Source: an uncultured Sneathia sp.
GTDB taxonomy: Bacteria > Fusobacteriota > Fusobacteriia > Fusobacteriales > Leptotrichiaceae
DNA: 26,682 nt
Assembly: GCA_902494065.1 (NCBI GenBank)
Contig: CABURZ010000010.1
Location: 1 to 26,682 of the forward strand
Direction of reading: 5' to 3'
Part shown: in pieces, positions 1 through 7,061 of the stretch
Position numbering within the stretch: position 1 is the first letter of the stretch
Layout: each line of letters starts with the position of its first letter
Notes under the pieces: model-generated
What the model was told of the DNA's origin: nothing
What the model saw: only the letters and a program-made list of their open reading frames with translations
Database searches by the model: none
Made by a program: the position numbers and the translations under genes

Positions 1-1152
1 AGGTTTAAAATTTTTTTGATTTAAAATTACTATAGCAAATCCTAATATTGAAATAATAAATGCTGAAAATAATATTGCACTAACTCCTATAGAATCTAAT
101 AGAAATCCAGCTCCTGTCGAACCTATCATAATGGAAAAATTAAATCCAGAAGATTGTAATGCATTTGCAACTGCCGTTCCTTCAGTTACTTGGTGTGCTG
201 TTGCTGTTTGGAATATGCTACTTAAAGATCCAAATTCTAGTCCCCATATAAAGAAAACTATATGAAGTAGTATTAAATTTTTACTTATGAAAAACAATAT
301 AAATGTTAATGCTGTTAAAAAGAAAAGTGATAAAATTAAAACATTTAAATGCTTATCTATATATTTCATTGTAAAAATTATTGAAATTATAGATCCTATA
401 CCTATAAATAATTGAGCTAATGCAACGCTAGGATATTTAACATCATTTATTAAATTAGTAATAAAAGTGTAAACACCATAATTTGCACCTACTCCTAAAA
501 AAGTTAGTATTATAACTAAAAGTACACCTCTATTTTTTATCATAGTTAATGGCGAATTACTTTTACTCTTTTTTTCACCACTAACATGAGGTAATAATCT
601 GTTACATAATATTGCTATTATGGCTAATAAAATTCCAAGAATTAGAAAAATAGCCCTGTATCCTAAATATGTTCCTATCCATGTCATTATTGGAAGTCCT
701 ACTGACATACCTATAGTTATCCCTGCCATTACTATAGTAACAGCTTTTCCTTCATCTTTTTCATCAACTAACTTCATTCCATAAGCAGTTATCATAGGCC
801 ACAATGTCCCAGCACACATACCTCCAAGCATTCTACCTAAAATCATCAATTCAAATGACGGTGATACACCAACTATTATATTTGCAATAGCAAATCCGCA
901 TAATAGAATAGTTAACAATTTTTTCCTATCCCATGAAACTGTGTATGATATTAAAGGTATTCCAAAGATTGCAGATGCTAATGCGTAAATTCCTACTAGT
1001 ATTCCTGATTTAGAAATACTTATTTCAAAATTATTAGCTATTTGTGGCAAGAAACCTGTTGGGACTAATTCACATAATATTGCCATTAAAGTTATGCTAG
1101 ACATCAGTATTAATAATGGCAAATTTTTTTTACTATTTCTTATATTTTCCAT
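1..1152 (-). CDS. MFS transporter (3' end outside window)
   Basis: Reading the minus strand from the ATG at 1152 gives an open frame of 384 codons that runs off the left edge, so the C-terminus is missing. The protein is a multi-helix inner-membrane transporter that starts MENIRNSKKNLPLLILMSSI. It has the major-facilitator cytoplasmic-loop pattern: a GRMLGGMCAGTLWP stretch near residue 100 and a second six-helix half after a lysine-rich loop. It resembles the AraJ/YdhP-like sugar or drug efflux subfamily; the substrate cannot be told. The ribosome binding site AGGAG lies 8 nt before the ATG. It is a single gene, separated from gpmA upstream by a terminator, with its own promoter at 1185-1213. 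I am sure of the superfamily, not of the substrate. Confidence 0.85.
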   Translation of the reverse strand, partial: MENIRNSKKNLPLLILMSSITLMAILCELVPTGFLPQIANNFEISISKSGILVGIYALASAIFGIPLISYTVSWDRKKLLTILLCGFAIANIIVGVSPSFELMILGRMLGGMCAGTLWPMITAYGMKLVDEKDEGKAVTIVMAGITIGMSVGLPIMTWIGTYLGYRAIFLILGILLAIIAILCNRLLPHVSGEKKSKSNSPLTMIKNRGVLLVIILTFLGVGANYGVYTFITNLINDVKYPSVALAQLFIGIGSIISIIFTMKYIDKHLNVLILSLFFLTALTFILFFISKNLILLHIVFFIWGLEFGSLSSIFQTATAHQVTEGTAVANALQSSGFNFSIMIGSTGAGFLLDSIGVSAILFSAFIISILGFAIVILNQKNFKP

Positions 1153-1184
1153 TTTACATCTCCTAAGCTATAATTGTAATCTTT

Positions 1185-1213
1185 ATTGTACAATGTTTAT
1201 TAAATTTAATCAA
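1185..1213 (-). promoter_or_regulatory. Promoter of the MFS gene
   Basis: On the minus strand, TTGATT (1208-1213) and TACAAT (1185-1190) are separated by 17 nt, a sigma-70-like arrangement. The start codon is 33 nt further on. The -10 is embedded in the palindrome ATTGTACAAT (1185-1194), which could be bound by a repressor; that part is inference. Confidence 0.6.
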
Positions 1214-1216
1214 ACG

Positions 1217-1244
1217 AAAAAAGACCCCAACGGAAGTCTTTTTT
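1217..1244 (-). terminator. Intrinsic terminator after gpmA
   Basis: AAAAAAGAC and GTCTTTTTT form a 9-bp stem with a 10-nt loop. It lies 40 nt past the gpmA stop and ends in T residues on the minus strand. The symmetric A/T ends would allow it to act in both directions. Confidence 0.7.
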
Positions 1245-1283
1245 AACGTATACCTATTTAAGTAAATTTATATTGCGTTTTCA

Positions 1284-1973
1284 TTAAAAACTTTCTGGTT
1301 TAGATAAAATATTTAAATTTTCATCTATATCAAATATTAAAGGTTTACCAGTTGTTAAATTTAGGTTCAATATATCTTCATCAGATATCTTCAATAAATA
1401 TTTTATCAATGCTCTCAAACTGTTACCATGAGCTGCAATTATTACATTCTTACCTTGTTTTATTTCCTTAGAAATAACATCATTCCAGTAAGGAAGAACT
1501 CTTTGTATAGTATCTTTTAAACTTTCTCCTCTTGGACATTCTTCATCTGTCAAGTCTTTGTATCTTCTGTCAAATTTAGGATATCTTTCTTTATCTGTTA
1601 CTTCTACATGTGGAGGAGCAACATCAAAACTTCTTCTCCAAATATGTACTTGTTCATCACCATATTTTTTAGCAGTTTCAGCTTTATTTAATCCTTGTAA
1701 TGCACCATAGTGTCTTTCATTTAATCTCCAAGATTTGTATACTGGTAGGTATAATTGATCTATACCTTCTAAAACATAATTAAGAGTTTTTATAGCTCTT
1801 TTTTGGTATGAAGTATAAGCAACATCAAATTGTATGCCTAAGTCTTTTAAAACTTTACCACCATTTTTAGCTTCTTCTACTCCTTTTTCAGTCAAATCAA
1901 CATCTGTCCACCCAGTAAATTTATTTTCTAAATTCCAAGCACTTTGTCCATGACGTATTAAAACTAATTTCAT
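1284..1973 (-). CDS. gpmA: 2,3-bisphosphoglycerate-dependent phosphoglycerate mutase
   Basis: Glycolytic enzyme interconverting 3- and 2-phosphoglycerate in the cytosol. The 229-residue length is typical of the cofactor-dependent family. The catalytic phospho-histidine sits in LIRHGQS (His8), followed by the family block NKFTGWTDVDLTEKG. The proton-donor region is RLNERHYGALQGLNK, and the second active-site histidine is in AAHGNSLRAL (His182). The frame is open seven codons further upstream from a TTG, but the Shine-Dalgarno AGGAG lies inside that extension and points to the ATG at 1973. It is monocistronic, between its own promoter (2006-2034) and a terminator (1217-1244). Identification is secure. 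Confidence 0.97.
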   Translation of the reverse strand: MKLVLIRHGQSAWNLENKFTGWTDVDLTEKGVEEAKNGGKVLKDLGIQFDVAYTSYQKRAIKTLNYVLEGIDQLYLPVYKSWRLNERHYGALQGLNKAETAKKYGDEQVHIWRRSFDVAPPHVEVTDKERYPKFDRRYKDLTDEECPRGESLKDTIQRVLPYWNDVISKEIKQGKNVIIAAHGNSLRALIKYLLKISDEDILNLNLTTGKPLIFDIDENLNILSKPESF

Positions 1974-2005
1974 AATGCGTATTTCTCCTTTCAAGTTATA
2001 AAATT

Positions 2006-2034
2006 ATTATACAATAATTTAGTTAAATTATCAA
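2006..2034 (-). promoter_or_regulatory. Promoter of gpmA
   Basis: TTGATA (2029-2034), a 17-nt spacer and TATAAT (2006-2011) on the minus strand, 33 nt before the gpmA ATG. Confidence 0.75.
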
Positions 2035-2182
2035 TAAAATAGAAAATGAAAAACAAATATATTAAGCAAAGGGATGTGTAAAATTTATTTATCACTTAAA
2101 AAAGAATAAAATATTCTACATTTATTATATAAAAGAAAAGAAATATTTTTATAAAGTACAAATTATGTTAAAAAACATTGAT

Positions 2183-2212
2183 TTGACAATATTTTTTAAG
2201 TGTTGGTATAAT
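2183..2212 (+). promoter_or_regulatory. Strong promoter of the small RNA gene
   Basis: Perfect TTGACA (2183-2188), 18-nt spacer and perfect TATAAT (2207-2212), with an extended -10 TG at 2204-2205. It is the strongest consensus promoter in the window and faces no protein gene for almost 5 kb. The stretch 2035-2182 before it shows no gene; it is AT-rich spacer. Confidence 0.85.
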
Positions 2213-2217
2213 GAATT

Positions 2218-2363
2218 ACTTTTTCTTTAAAAAGTATTGCAAATTTCAAAAAATCTCTCTTGCATACGTTTTGGGGTAATTAGTATGCGGGATTATTTTA
2301 GGAAAGTGTGTGATTAAGCTTATCTAAAGTAACAAAAAAAAGTCGCGTTATGCGGCTTTTTTT
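2218..2363 (+). ncRNA. Candidate small non-coding RNA
   Basis: A transcript of about 145 nt is bounded by a consensus promoter and an intrinsic terminator, with no open frame of useful length. A hairpin sits at its very 5' end: TACTTTTT (2217-2224) pairs with AAAAAGTA (2229-2236) around a CTTT loop. A second hairpin is GCATAC (2262-2267) with GTATGC (2283-2288); its 15-nt loop contains the SD-like GGGG, and the stem extends by several G-U and C-G pairs. The terminator hairpin is third. A competing long-range pairing, TTACTTT with AAAGTAA (2326-2332), would give a rod shape like 6S RNA. I cannot decide between a 6S-type RNA and a trans-acting sRNA; it does not carry SRP, tmRNA or RNase P hallmarks. 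Confidence 0.6.
2334..2363. terminator. Bidirectional terminator (sRNA / gfr operon)
   Basis: GTCGC and GCGGC around a GTTAT loop, flanked by a run of A on the left and T on the right. It ends the plus-strand sRNA, and in the other direction can end the gfr operon whose last stop is at 2445. Confidence 0.8.
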
Positions 2364-2444
2364 GCATGGTGTATTATAAACAAAAATTAAAAAATAACAC
2401 TAAAACCATATTTTGTTACATTAAACTTCAATTTAAGTTATAGA

Positions 2445-3449
2445 CTAATATTTTAAACTTCTATAATATCTTCTAATTTCCATTGGATGTCGTGTTTGCA
2501 ATTCCATATATGCATCTATTCTGTTTGTAATTGCATGTAACACTAAATGAGATATATGTTTTCTAAATTTTTCTTTTATTCCTTTTAATTCGTATTCCTT
2601 GGTATCTATTATAGTATAATTTTCGCATATTCTTGGTAAGAAATTAGCTACTCTTTCTGATAAACACCTTTGATTATCTTCACCCACAAAAACAGTAACT
2701 GGAGTTTCTTTAGTTACAATTTCAAACATTCCATGAAAAAATTCACCTGATCTTATTGATTTTGTTTTCATCCAAAGTTGCTCTTCCCAATAGCACATAG
2801 CATAAGAATATGTTGCTCCCCATTGATTTCCGCTTCCAACAAAATAGTGAATTTTATCCTCACAATGCTTTAATGCAAATTTTTGGGCAAACTCATCTGA
2901 AATTTTTTCAACATCAACCAAAACTTTCGGAAGATACTCTTGTAAATTTTCATATAACTCATTATACTCATCAAACTCTTTATTATTATGCATAAATCTA
3001 TCAGCTATCATAAAAAATTTTAACTGCTCATTCGCTTTATAAGAAATCGATTCATCACATAATTCATGTAATTTTGCATTTTCATTATCAATAAATCCAA
3101 CTACCGTTGATCCTATTTTTTTTATTTTCTCAATAGATTTTACAAGTTCTTCTGTAGTTCCTGTTACAGATGAAAAAATAACAACAGTTTCGTCTGTAAT
3201 TCTTTTGTTTGGTGTTGCTAAATATTCACTAGCATTTTCAATTATAACTTCTATTTTCGAATATTCTTTAATATGTTCAAAAACTTGCATGCTAGACGCC
3301 CACGTCCCACCTATTCCTATAAAACATATATTTTTATACCCTTTTTCGCATATATCATCAACTATTTTATTTATTCTACTCCTTAAACCTAAAGCTCCTC
3401 TAACGCTTTCGATTTGTTTTTTTTCATCAAACTTTAGCAATTCAATCAC
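2445..3449 (-). CDS. gfrF: SIS-domain deglycase, fructoselysine-6-phosphate type (GfrF/FrlB-like)
   Basis: A 334-residue cytosolic protein with two tandem SIS (sugar isomerase) domains. The first contains CFIGIGGTWASS near residue 42 and VIFSSVTGTTEELV near 111. The second contains YFVGSGNQWGATYSYAMCYWEEQ and IRSGEFFHGMFEIV, which carries the E/H residues typical of FrlB/AgaS-like enzymes. Family members cleave fructoselysine 6-phosphate to glucose 6-phosphate and lysine. The start is GTG directly after the TAG of the preceding gene (TAG-GTG), so translation is probably coupled; no other plausible start exists before residue 50. It is last in the IIA-IIB-IIC-IID-SIS-SIS operon. The gene order supports the gfrF assignment; substrate specificity is inferred. 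Confidence 0.8.
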   Translation of the reverse strand: MIELLKFDEKKQIESVRGALGLRSRINKIVDDICEKGYKNICFIGIGGTWASSMQVFEHIKEYSKIEVIIENASEYLATPNKRITDETVVIFSSVTGTTEELVKSIEKIKKIGSTVVGFIDNENAKLHELCDESISYKANEQLKFFMIADRFMHNNKEFDEYNELYENLQEYLPKVLVDVEKISDEFAQKFALKHCEDKIHYFVGSGNQWGATYSYAMCYWEEQLWMKTKSIRSGEFFHGMFEIVTKETPVTVFVGEDNQRCLSERVANFLPRICENYTIIDTKEYELKGIKEKFRKHISHLVLHAITNRIDAYMELQTRHPMEIRRYYRSLKY

Positions 3450-4424
3450 CTACACTTTACTTTTTAATACTTTATCAAAATCATCAAATATTCTTTTTTC
3501 AAGATCAATTAATTTTAATTCTGAAATTCTATAACTTAAAACTTGAACAATACTCGCCATATATAGACTTATAAATTGCGTTGAATGCTTAAAATCAAAT
3601 GTTTTTTTAACATAATTTGACATATAACATTGCAACATTTTACTTCTTTTTATATTTTTGTCATCTATATTCAAAAACATTAACACATAATTTTTACTTG
3701 CTTCTAAATATGGCCCATGCATATATTGTTCCAACTCATACCCACTAGATGGAACTCTGACAGTCTCTGTAAATTTTGTTTCAAATTCTTTAGCTATACC
3801 ATATAAATCTCCATACGCAATACAAATAAATCTATCGCATAATTTAAAAATTTCACTATTTTCACAACAAACTTTATTTGCTAACTCAATTGCACTAGGT
3901 ATTTCGTTTATTATACTACGCAATTCTTTTCTGTATTTAGTTTTATTAATTTTTGAATTTTCTATTGCTAGTAAATATAGATTTAAAATTGTAGCACTAA
4001 AACCTTTTGTAACAAATCCTACCTTTTCCTCTCCTATATTTAAATCCAAAAAATAGTCGCTCTCATTTGCTAATTTACAATTTTTATTAGATGTAATAGT
4101 TAAAATCTCTACATTAGAAACTTTTCTAACATATTCATATGCATCTAAAATAGATGCACTTTTGCCACTTTGTGTAATTAAAATCACCAAATCTATATTA
4201 TTATTCATTTTTGAATAATTTATATAATTAAATGGCTCAACAATACTCACACTACAATCTAAAACATTTTGAATAAAATATTTTGTAGATAATGCTGCAT
4301 TTTTTGATGATCCTGTTGCAATTATTAATATGTTTTTTTTGCTATGTATATCAATATTTTTAAAATTATCTAAAATATTTAATAATACTTTTTTTTCTTC
4401 TAAAATGTAATCATACATAGTCAT
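3450..4424 (-). CDS. gfrE: SIS-domain deglycase, glucoselysine-6-phosphate type (GfrE-like)
   Basis: A 324-residue two-SIS-domain protein, more diverged from GlmS/FrlB than its neighbour. Recognisable parts are ILIIATGSSKNAALSTKYF near residue 32, LVILITQSGKSASILDAYEY near 78, and in the second half CIAYGDLYGIAKEFETKFTE followed by YELEQYMHGPYLE, the usual active-site helix with its conserved E and H. In the Salmonella gfr operon the equivalent gene encodes the glucoselysine 6-phosphate deglycase. The ATG at 4424 follows the gfrD TAG (TAGTATG) with SD AGGAG. It lies between the PTS genes and gfrF, so it most likely handles one of the imported phosphorylated glycated amines. Function is by family and synteny only; another amino-sugar phosphate is possible. 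Confidence 0.72.
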   Translation of the reverse strand: MTMYDYILEEKKVLLNILDNFKNIDIHSKKNILIIATGSSKNAALSTKYFIQNVLDCSVSIVEPFNYINYSKMNNNIDLVILITQSGKSASILDAYEYVRKVSNVEILTITSNKNCKLANESDYFLDLNIGEEKVGFVTKGFSATILNLYLLAIENSKINKTKYRKELRSIINEIPSAIELANKVCCENSEIFKLCDRFICIAYGDLYGIAKEFETKFTETVRVPSSGYELEQYMHGPYLEASKNYVLMFLNIDDKNIKRSKMLQCYMSNYVKKTFDFKHSTQFISLYMASIVQVLSYRISELKLIDLEKRIFDDFDKVLKSKV

Positions 4425-4425
4425 A

Positions 4426-5247
4426 CTACAACACTCCTAAGAAAGCCATTAATATTCCAAATATTGCAATACCTAATATAATAGAAACTGGTTTAAATTT
4501 TTTACCTAATAAATAATAAATTACTCCAAACGCTAATAATTGAGGTATTCCTGGCATAATATCATTTAATATATCTTGCAGAACAAATGGATTTGTTTTA
4601 CCTATCGTTAAAGGAATATTAATGTCAATTAAACTTGCAACCATACTTCCTACAACAAAAACTCCTAATATTGAAGCTCCATAAGTTAACTTAGATAAAC
4701 TTCCTGATTTTTCAATATTTTTTAAACTACCTATTCCAAACTTATATCCAATAAATGTCAAAATATATCTAATAGCTATATGGGGTATGTTGAATATTAA
4801 CAAAAACATTATAGGCCCTAAAATGCTCCCTTTAAGTGCTAACGATGTTCCTACACCTGTAGCAACCAATCTTAAAGTTCCCCAAAAGAATGAATCCCCT
4901 ATACCTGATAAAGGCCCCATAAGTGCTGTTTTAATATTATTTACTGAATTTTCATCTAAATTATTCTCATTTTTATTTTCTTCTTCCATTGCTGCACTTA
5001 TACCCAACATTAATGTAGAAATATGAGGAGTTATATTAAAAAATTCTAAATGTCTTTTTAATGCTTTACTTAATTCTTCTTTTTTTGTATATATTTTTTC
5101 TAAAACTGGAATTAATGCATATACATACGCCAAACTCATTTGTCTTTCATAATTCCAAGAAAACTCCATTTGAAACGATCTCCAAAACACTCTTTTTAAA
5201 TCTTTTTTATTAATTATTCTGTTATTATCTTCATTAAAAGTCTTCAT
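4426..5247 (-). CDS. gfrD: PTS mannose-family IID component
   Basis: Membrane subunit (273 aa) of a mannose-family phosphotransferase system. The long cytoplasmic N-terminus contains RVFWRSFQMEFSWNYERQMS near residue 20, and the block HISTLMLGISAAMEEE and LMGPLSGIGDSFFWGTLR around 75-125 is diagnostic for EIID. Hydrophobic segments follow up to the C-terminus. The start overlaps the end of IIC by 14 nt, and its SD GGAGG is inside the IIC coding sequence. With IIC it forms the transmembrane channel. The sugar is inferred from the two downstream deglycases (glucoselysine/fructoselysine). Confidence 0.85.
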   Translation of the reverse strand: MKTFNEDNNRIINKKDLKRVFWRSFQMEFSWNYERQMSLAYVYALIPVLEKIYTKKEELSKALKRHLEFFNITPHISTLMLGISAAMEEENKNENNLDENSVNNIKTALMGPLSGIGDSFFWGTLRLVATGVGTSLALKGSILGPIMFLLIFNIPHIAIRYILTFIGYKFGIGSLKNIEKSGSLSKLTYGASILGVFVVGSMVASLIDINIPLTIGKTNPFVLQDILNDIMPGIPQLLAFGVIYYLLGKKFKPVSIILGIAIFGILMAFLGVL

Positions 5248-5998
5248 CTTCTACACCTCCTGCAACATTCAAAATACTATTTTTATTAATATTTACCATA
5301 ATAACAGCTATTATTGCTCCTAATATTGCCATACCTGTTAATGGTACTTTTAAATATACTGTTACTGCAAATCCTAAGAATAAAAATGGTGTTATATCTT
5401 TATTAAGTAATAATCTTGCAAGCATTGCAAATCCTAATGCTGGCATTATACCAGTAGCAACAGCTAAACCATGTTTTATAAATTCTGGTATTGAATTTAC
5501 TAAACTTGATACAGCTTCACTTCCAACTAAATACGATATAGTCACTATTAGACCTAACATCAATGATAGTCCAAAACCAGATATAAATTGCATTCTTTCT
5601 ATTCCTTTCACATCAGCTTTCTCCGCATACTCATTTGCTCTATGATTTAATATAGGTATAAACAATCCTAAATAAACATTTTTTAAAATTAAAGTAAATG
5701 TTGCTATAGGTAACGCAAGAAGTAATGCTGTTTCTACACCTGCTCCTGATGAAATTGCAAAAGCTACACCTAATATTCCTCCTGTAACTGGATCTGGTGG
5801 AATAGAGGCTCCTACTGAAAAAGATCCTATAAAAGCTAACTCTAACGTTGCTCCCATAATTATACCCATTTTTATATCACCAAGTATCAGCCCAGTAACC
5901 ATACCAGTTACTAATGGACGTGATATAAGAGATGTCCCAAGAGCATATTCACATTGTGCTACAAATGCAACTAATCCTAATAAAACTGCTGTAATCAT
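5234..5998 (-). CDS. gfrC: PTS mannose-family IIC component
   Basis: A 254-residue, very hydrophobic polytopic protein. EIIC hallmarks are MITAVLLGLVAFVAQCEYAL at the N-terminus, TGLILGDIKMGIIMGATLEL near residue 36, and the proline-rich motif GASIPPDPVTGGILG near 63. The ATG overlaps the IIB stop as ATGA, a typical coupled pair. It cooperates with IID to translocate the substrate while IIB phosphorylates it. Confidence 0.87.
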   Translation of the reverse strand: MITAVLLGLVAFVAQCEYALGTSLISRPLVTGMVTGLILGDIKMGIIMGATLELAFIGSFSVGASIPPDPVTGGILGVAFAISSGAGVETALLLALPIATFTLILKNVYLGLFIPILNHRANEYAEKADVKGIERMQFISGFGLSLMLGLIVTISYLVGSEAVSSLVNSIPEFIKHGLAVATGIMPALGFAMLARLLLNKDITPFLFLGFAVTVYLKVPLTGMAILGAIIAVIMVNINKNSILNVAGGVEDEDF

Positions 5999-6468
5999 AT
6001 TTTCTCTTCCTTTCTATACAATTGTTTTTTATCCAACGGCAATTGTCTTATTTCAATTTCAATATTTTTATCTAATAAATCATCCAATAATTTTTCTTCT
6101 GTCTTTGTTATATTTACTGCTTTAGATATATTTTTCGTATTATCAGTTGCTTTAGTACCACCTAAATTTATACTTTTAATATTACAGTTTGTTGCAATTT
6201 TATACGCATCTTCTATATTTTCTACTATTATAATTAAATCATATTTTGAAGTTACTCCAGAATTTATAGCTTCAATAGAATTTTTTATATTTTTTATTAC
6301 TAATTTACATCCTTCTGGCTTTGCTAATTTCAACGTTGTTTTATATACTTCATCATCAACTACTTTATCATTTGATATTAAAATGCAATTACAATTTAAA
6401 TTTTTAACCCATGAAAACGCAACTTGACCATGAAGCAATCTATGATCTACCCTCAGTAATTGTATCAT
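5995..6468 (-). CDS. gfrB: PTS mannose/sorbose-family IIB component
   Basis: A 157-residue cytosolic phosphotransfer protein. The N-terminal RVDHRLLHGQVAFSW holds the phosphorylatable histidine (His13) of EIIB-man/sor proteins, and ILISNDKVVDDEVYKTTLKL and SINLGGTK are family blocks. The start codon overlaps the IIA stop (TAATG), so the two are translationally coupled. It transfers phosphate from IIA (His10) to the incoming glycated amine. Confidence 0.87.
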   Translation of the reverse strand: MIQLLRVDHRLLHGQVAFSWVKNLNCNCILISNDKVVDDEVYKTTLKLAKPEGCKLVIKNIKNSIEAINSGVTSKYDLIIIVENIEDAYKIATNCNIKSINLGGTKATDNTKNISKAVNITKTEEKLLDDLLDKNIEIEIRQLPLDKKQLYRKEEKI

Positions 6469-6878
6469 TAAAAATCATCCTCACTTTCTGTTAATATTAT
6501 TTTATTACACCATTTAATTTGATTTTTACTTTCATTTATAACTTTATTAATATATTTATCATCTATATAATCTTGATTTGATATAATATCTATTAATAAT
6601 GGAAGGTTTATTCCAGTTATTAAAAATATTTTTTTATCATCTACTAAACCTAATATATAATTATTTACACTCCCTCCAAAAATGTCTGATAAAAAAATCA
6701 GTTTTTTATCTTTATATTTTTCTAAAATATTTTCGATAGTTGCCTCAAGATTAAAATTTTGATCAGTATAACAAGGAATTGCAATTACATTAAAGTACTC
6801 TCCTATAAGCATTTCAAGACTACTTTTTATACCTACCGCAAAATTCCCATGTGTTATTATTACAAATTGTTTATCCAT
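6468..6878 (-). CDS. gfrA: PTS mannose-family IIA component
   Basis: First gene of the operon; 136 residues, cytosolic. The phospho-acceptor is His10 in VIITHGNFAVGIKSSLEMLI, and FLSDIFGGSVNNYIL near residue 63 is the conserved DxxGGSP-like block. The frame is open six codons upstream from a GTG, but the SD GGGAGG lies in that extension, so the ATG at 6878 is chosen. It receives phosphate from HPr and passes it to IIB. The promoter at 6898-6925 is only about 13 nt from the SD. Confidence 0.85.
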   Translation of the reverse strand: MDKQFVIITHGNFAVGIKSSLEMLIGEYFNVIAIPCYTDQNFNLEATIENILEKYKDKKLIFLSDIFGGSVNNYILGLVDDKKIFLITGINLPLLIDIISNQDYIDDKYINKVINESKNQIKWCNKIILTESEDDF

Positions 6879-6897
6879 AAATCCCTCCCACACCACT

Positions 6898-6925
6898 ATA
6901 ATACTTTGTAAAAAAACAATGTCAA
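6898..6925 (-). promoter_or_regulatory. Promoter of the gfr operon
   Basis: Perfect TTGACA (6920-6925), 16-nt spacer and TATTAT (6898-6903) on the minus strand. No -24/-12 sigma-54 elements are seen, unlike the sigma-54-dependent gfr operon of Salmonella, so control here must differ. Confidence 0.65.
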
Positions 6926-6933
6926 ATATTCAA

Positions 6934-7030
6934 CTTTTTTCGTTAATGTAAAATTTATACACTTTATTTTAATCAATATTTAAGGTATAATCAGAAATAT
7001 AAACGAATGTAATTATATGCTTTTTTCGTT
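6934..7030. repeat. Paired 11-bp direct repeats in the divergent intergenic region
   Basis: The 11-mer CTTTTTTCGTT occurs at 6934-6944 and again at 7020-7030, on either side of the space between the gfr promoter and the start of the divergent Rep_3-fold gene. It could be a binding site for the divergent protein. It is short and T-rich, so chance is not excluded. Confidence 0.35.
6963..6991 (+). promoter_or_regulatory. Possible promoter of the Rep_3-fold gene
   Basis: Perfect TATAAT at 6986-6991, with only a weak -35 (TTTATT, 6963-6968) 17 nt upstream. A weak -35 would suit a gene needing an activator or expressed at low level. Confidence 0.4.
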
Positions 7031-7061
7031 TTGAAATTGCTTATTTAGAGGGGTTTTGTCA

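Noticed and set aside
2218..2363. Assignment of the small RNA as SRP RNA, tmRNA or RNase P RNA
   Set aside because: The conserved SRP loop (GGAAGGAAGCAGC-like), the tmRNA tRNA-like ends and the RNase P core are absent.
2810..3534. Plus-strand ORFs opposite the SIS genes
   Set aside because: They overlap well-identified coding sequences completely and have no start signals.
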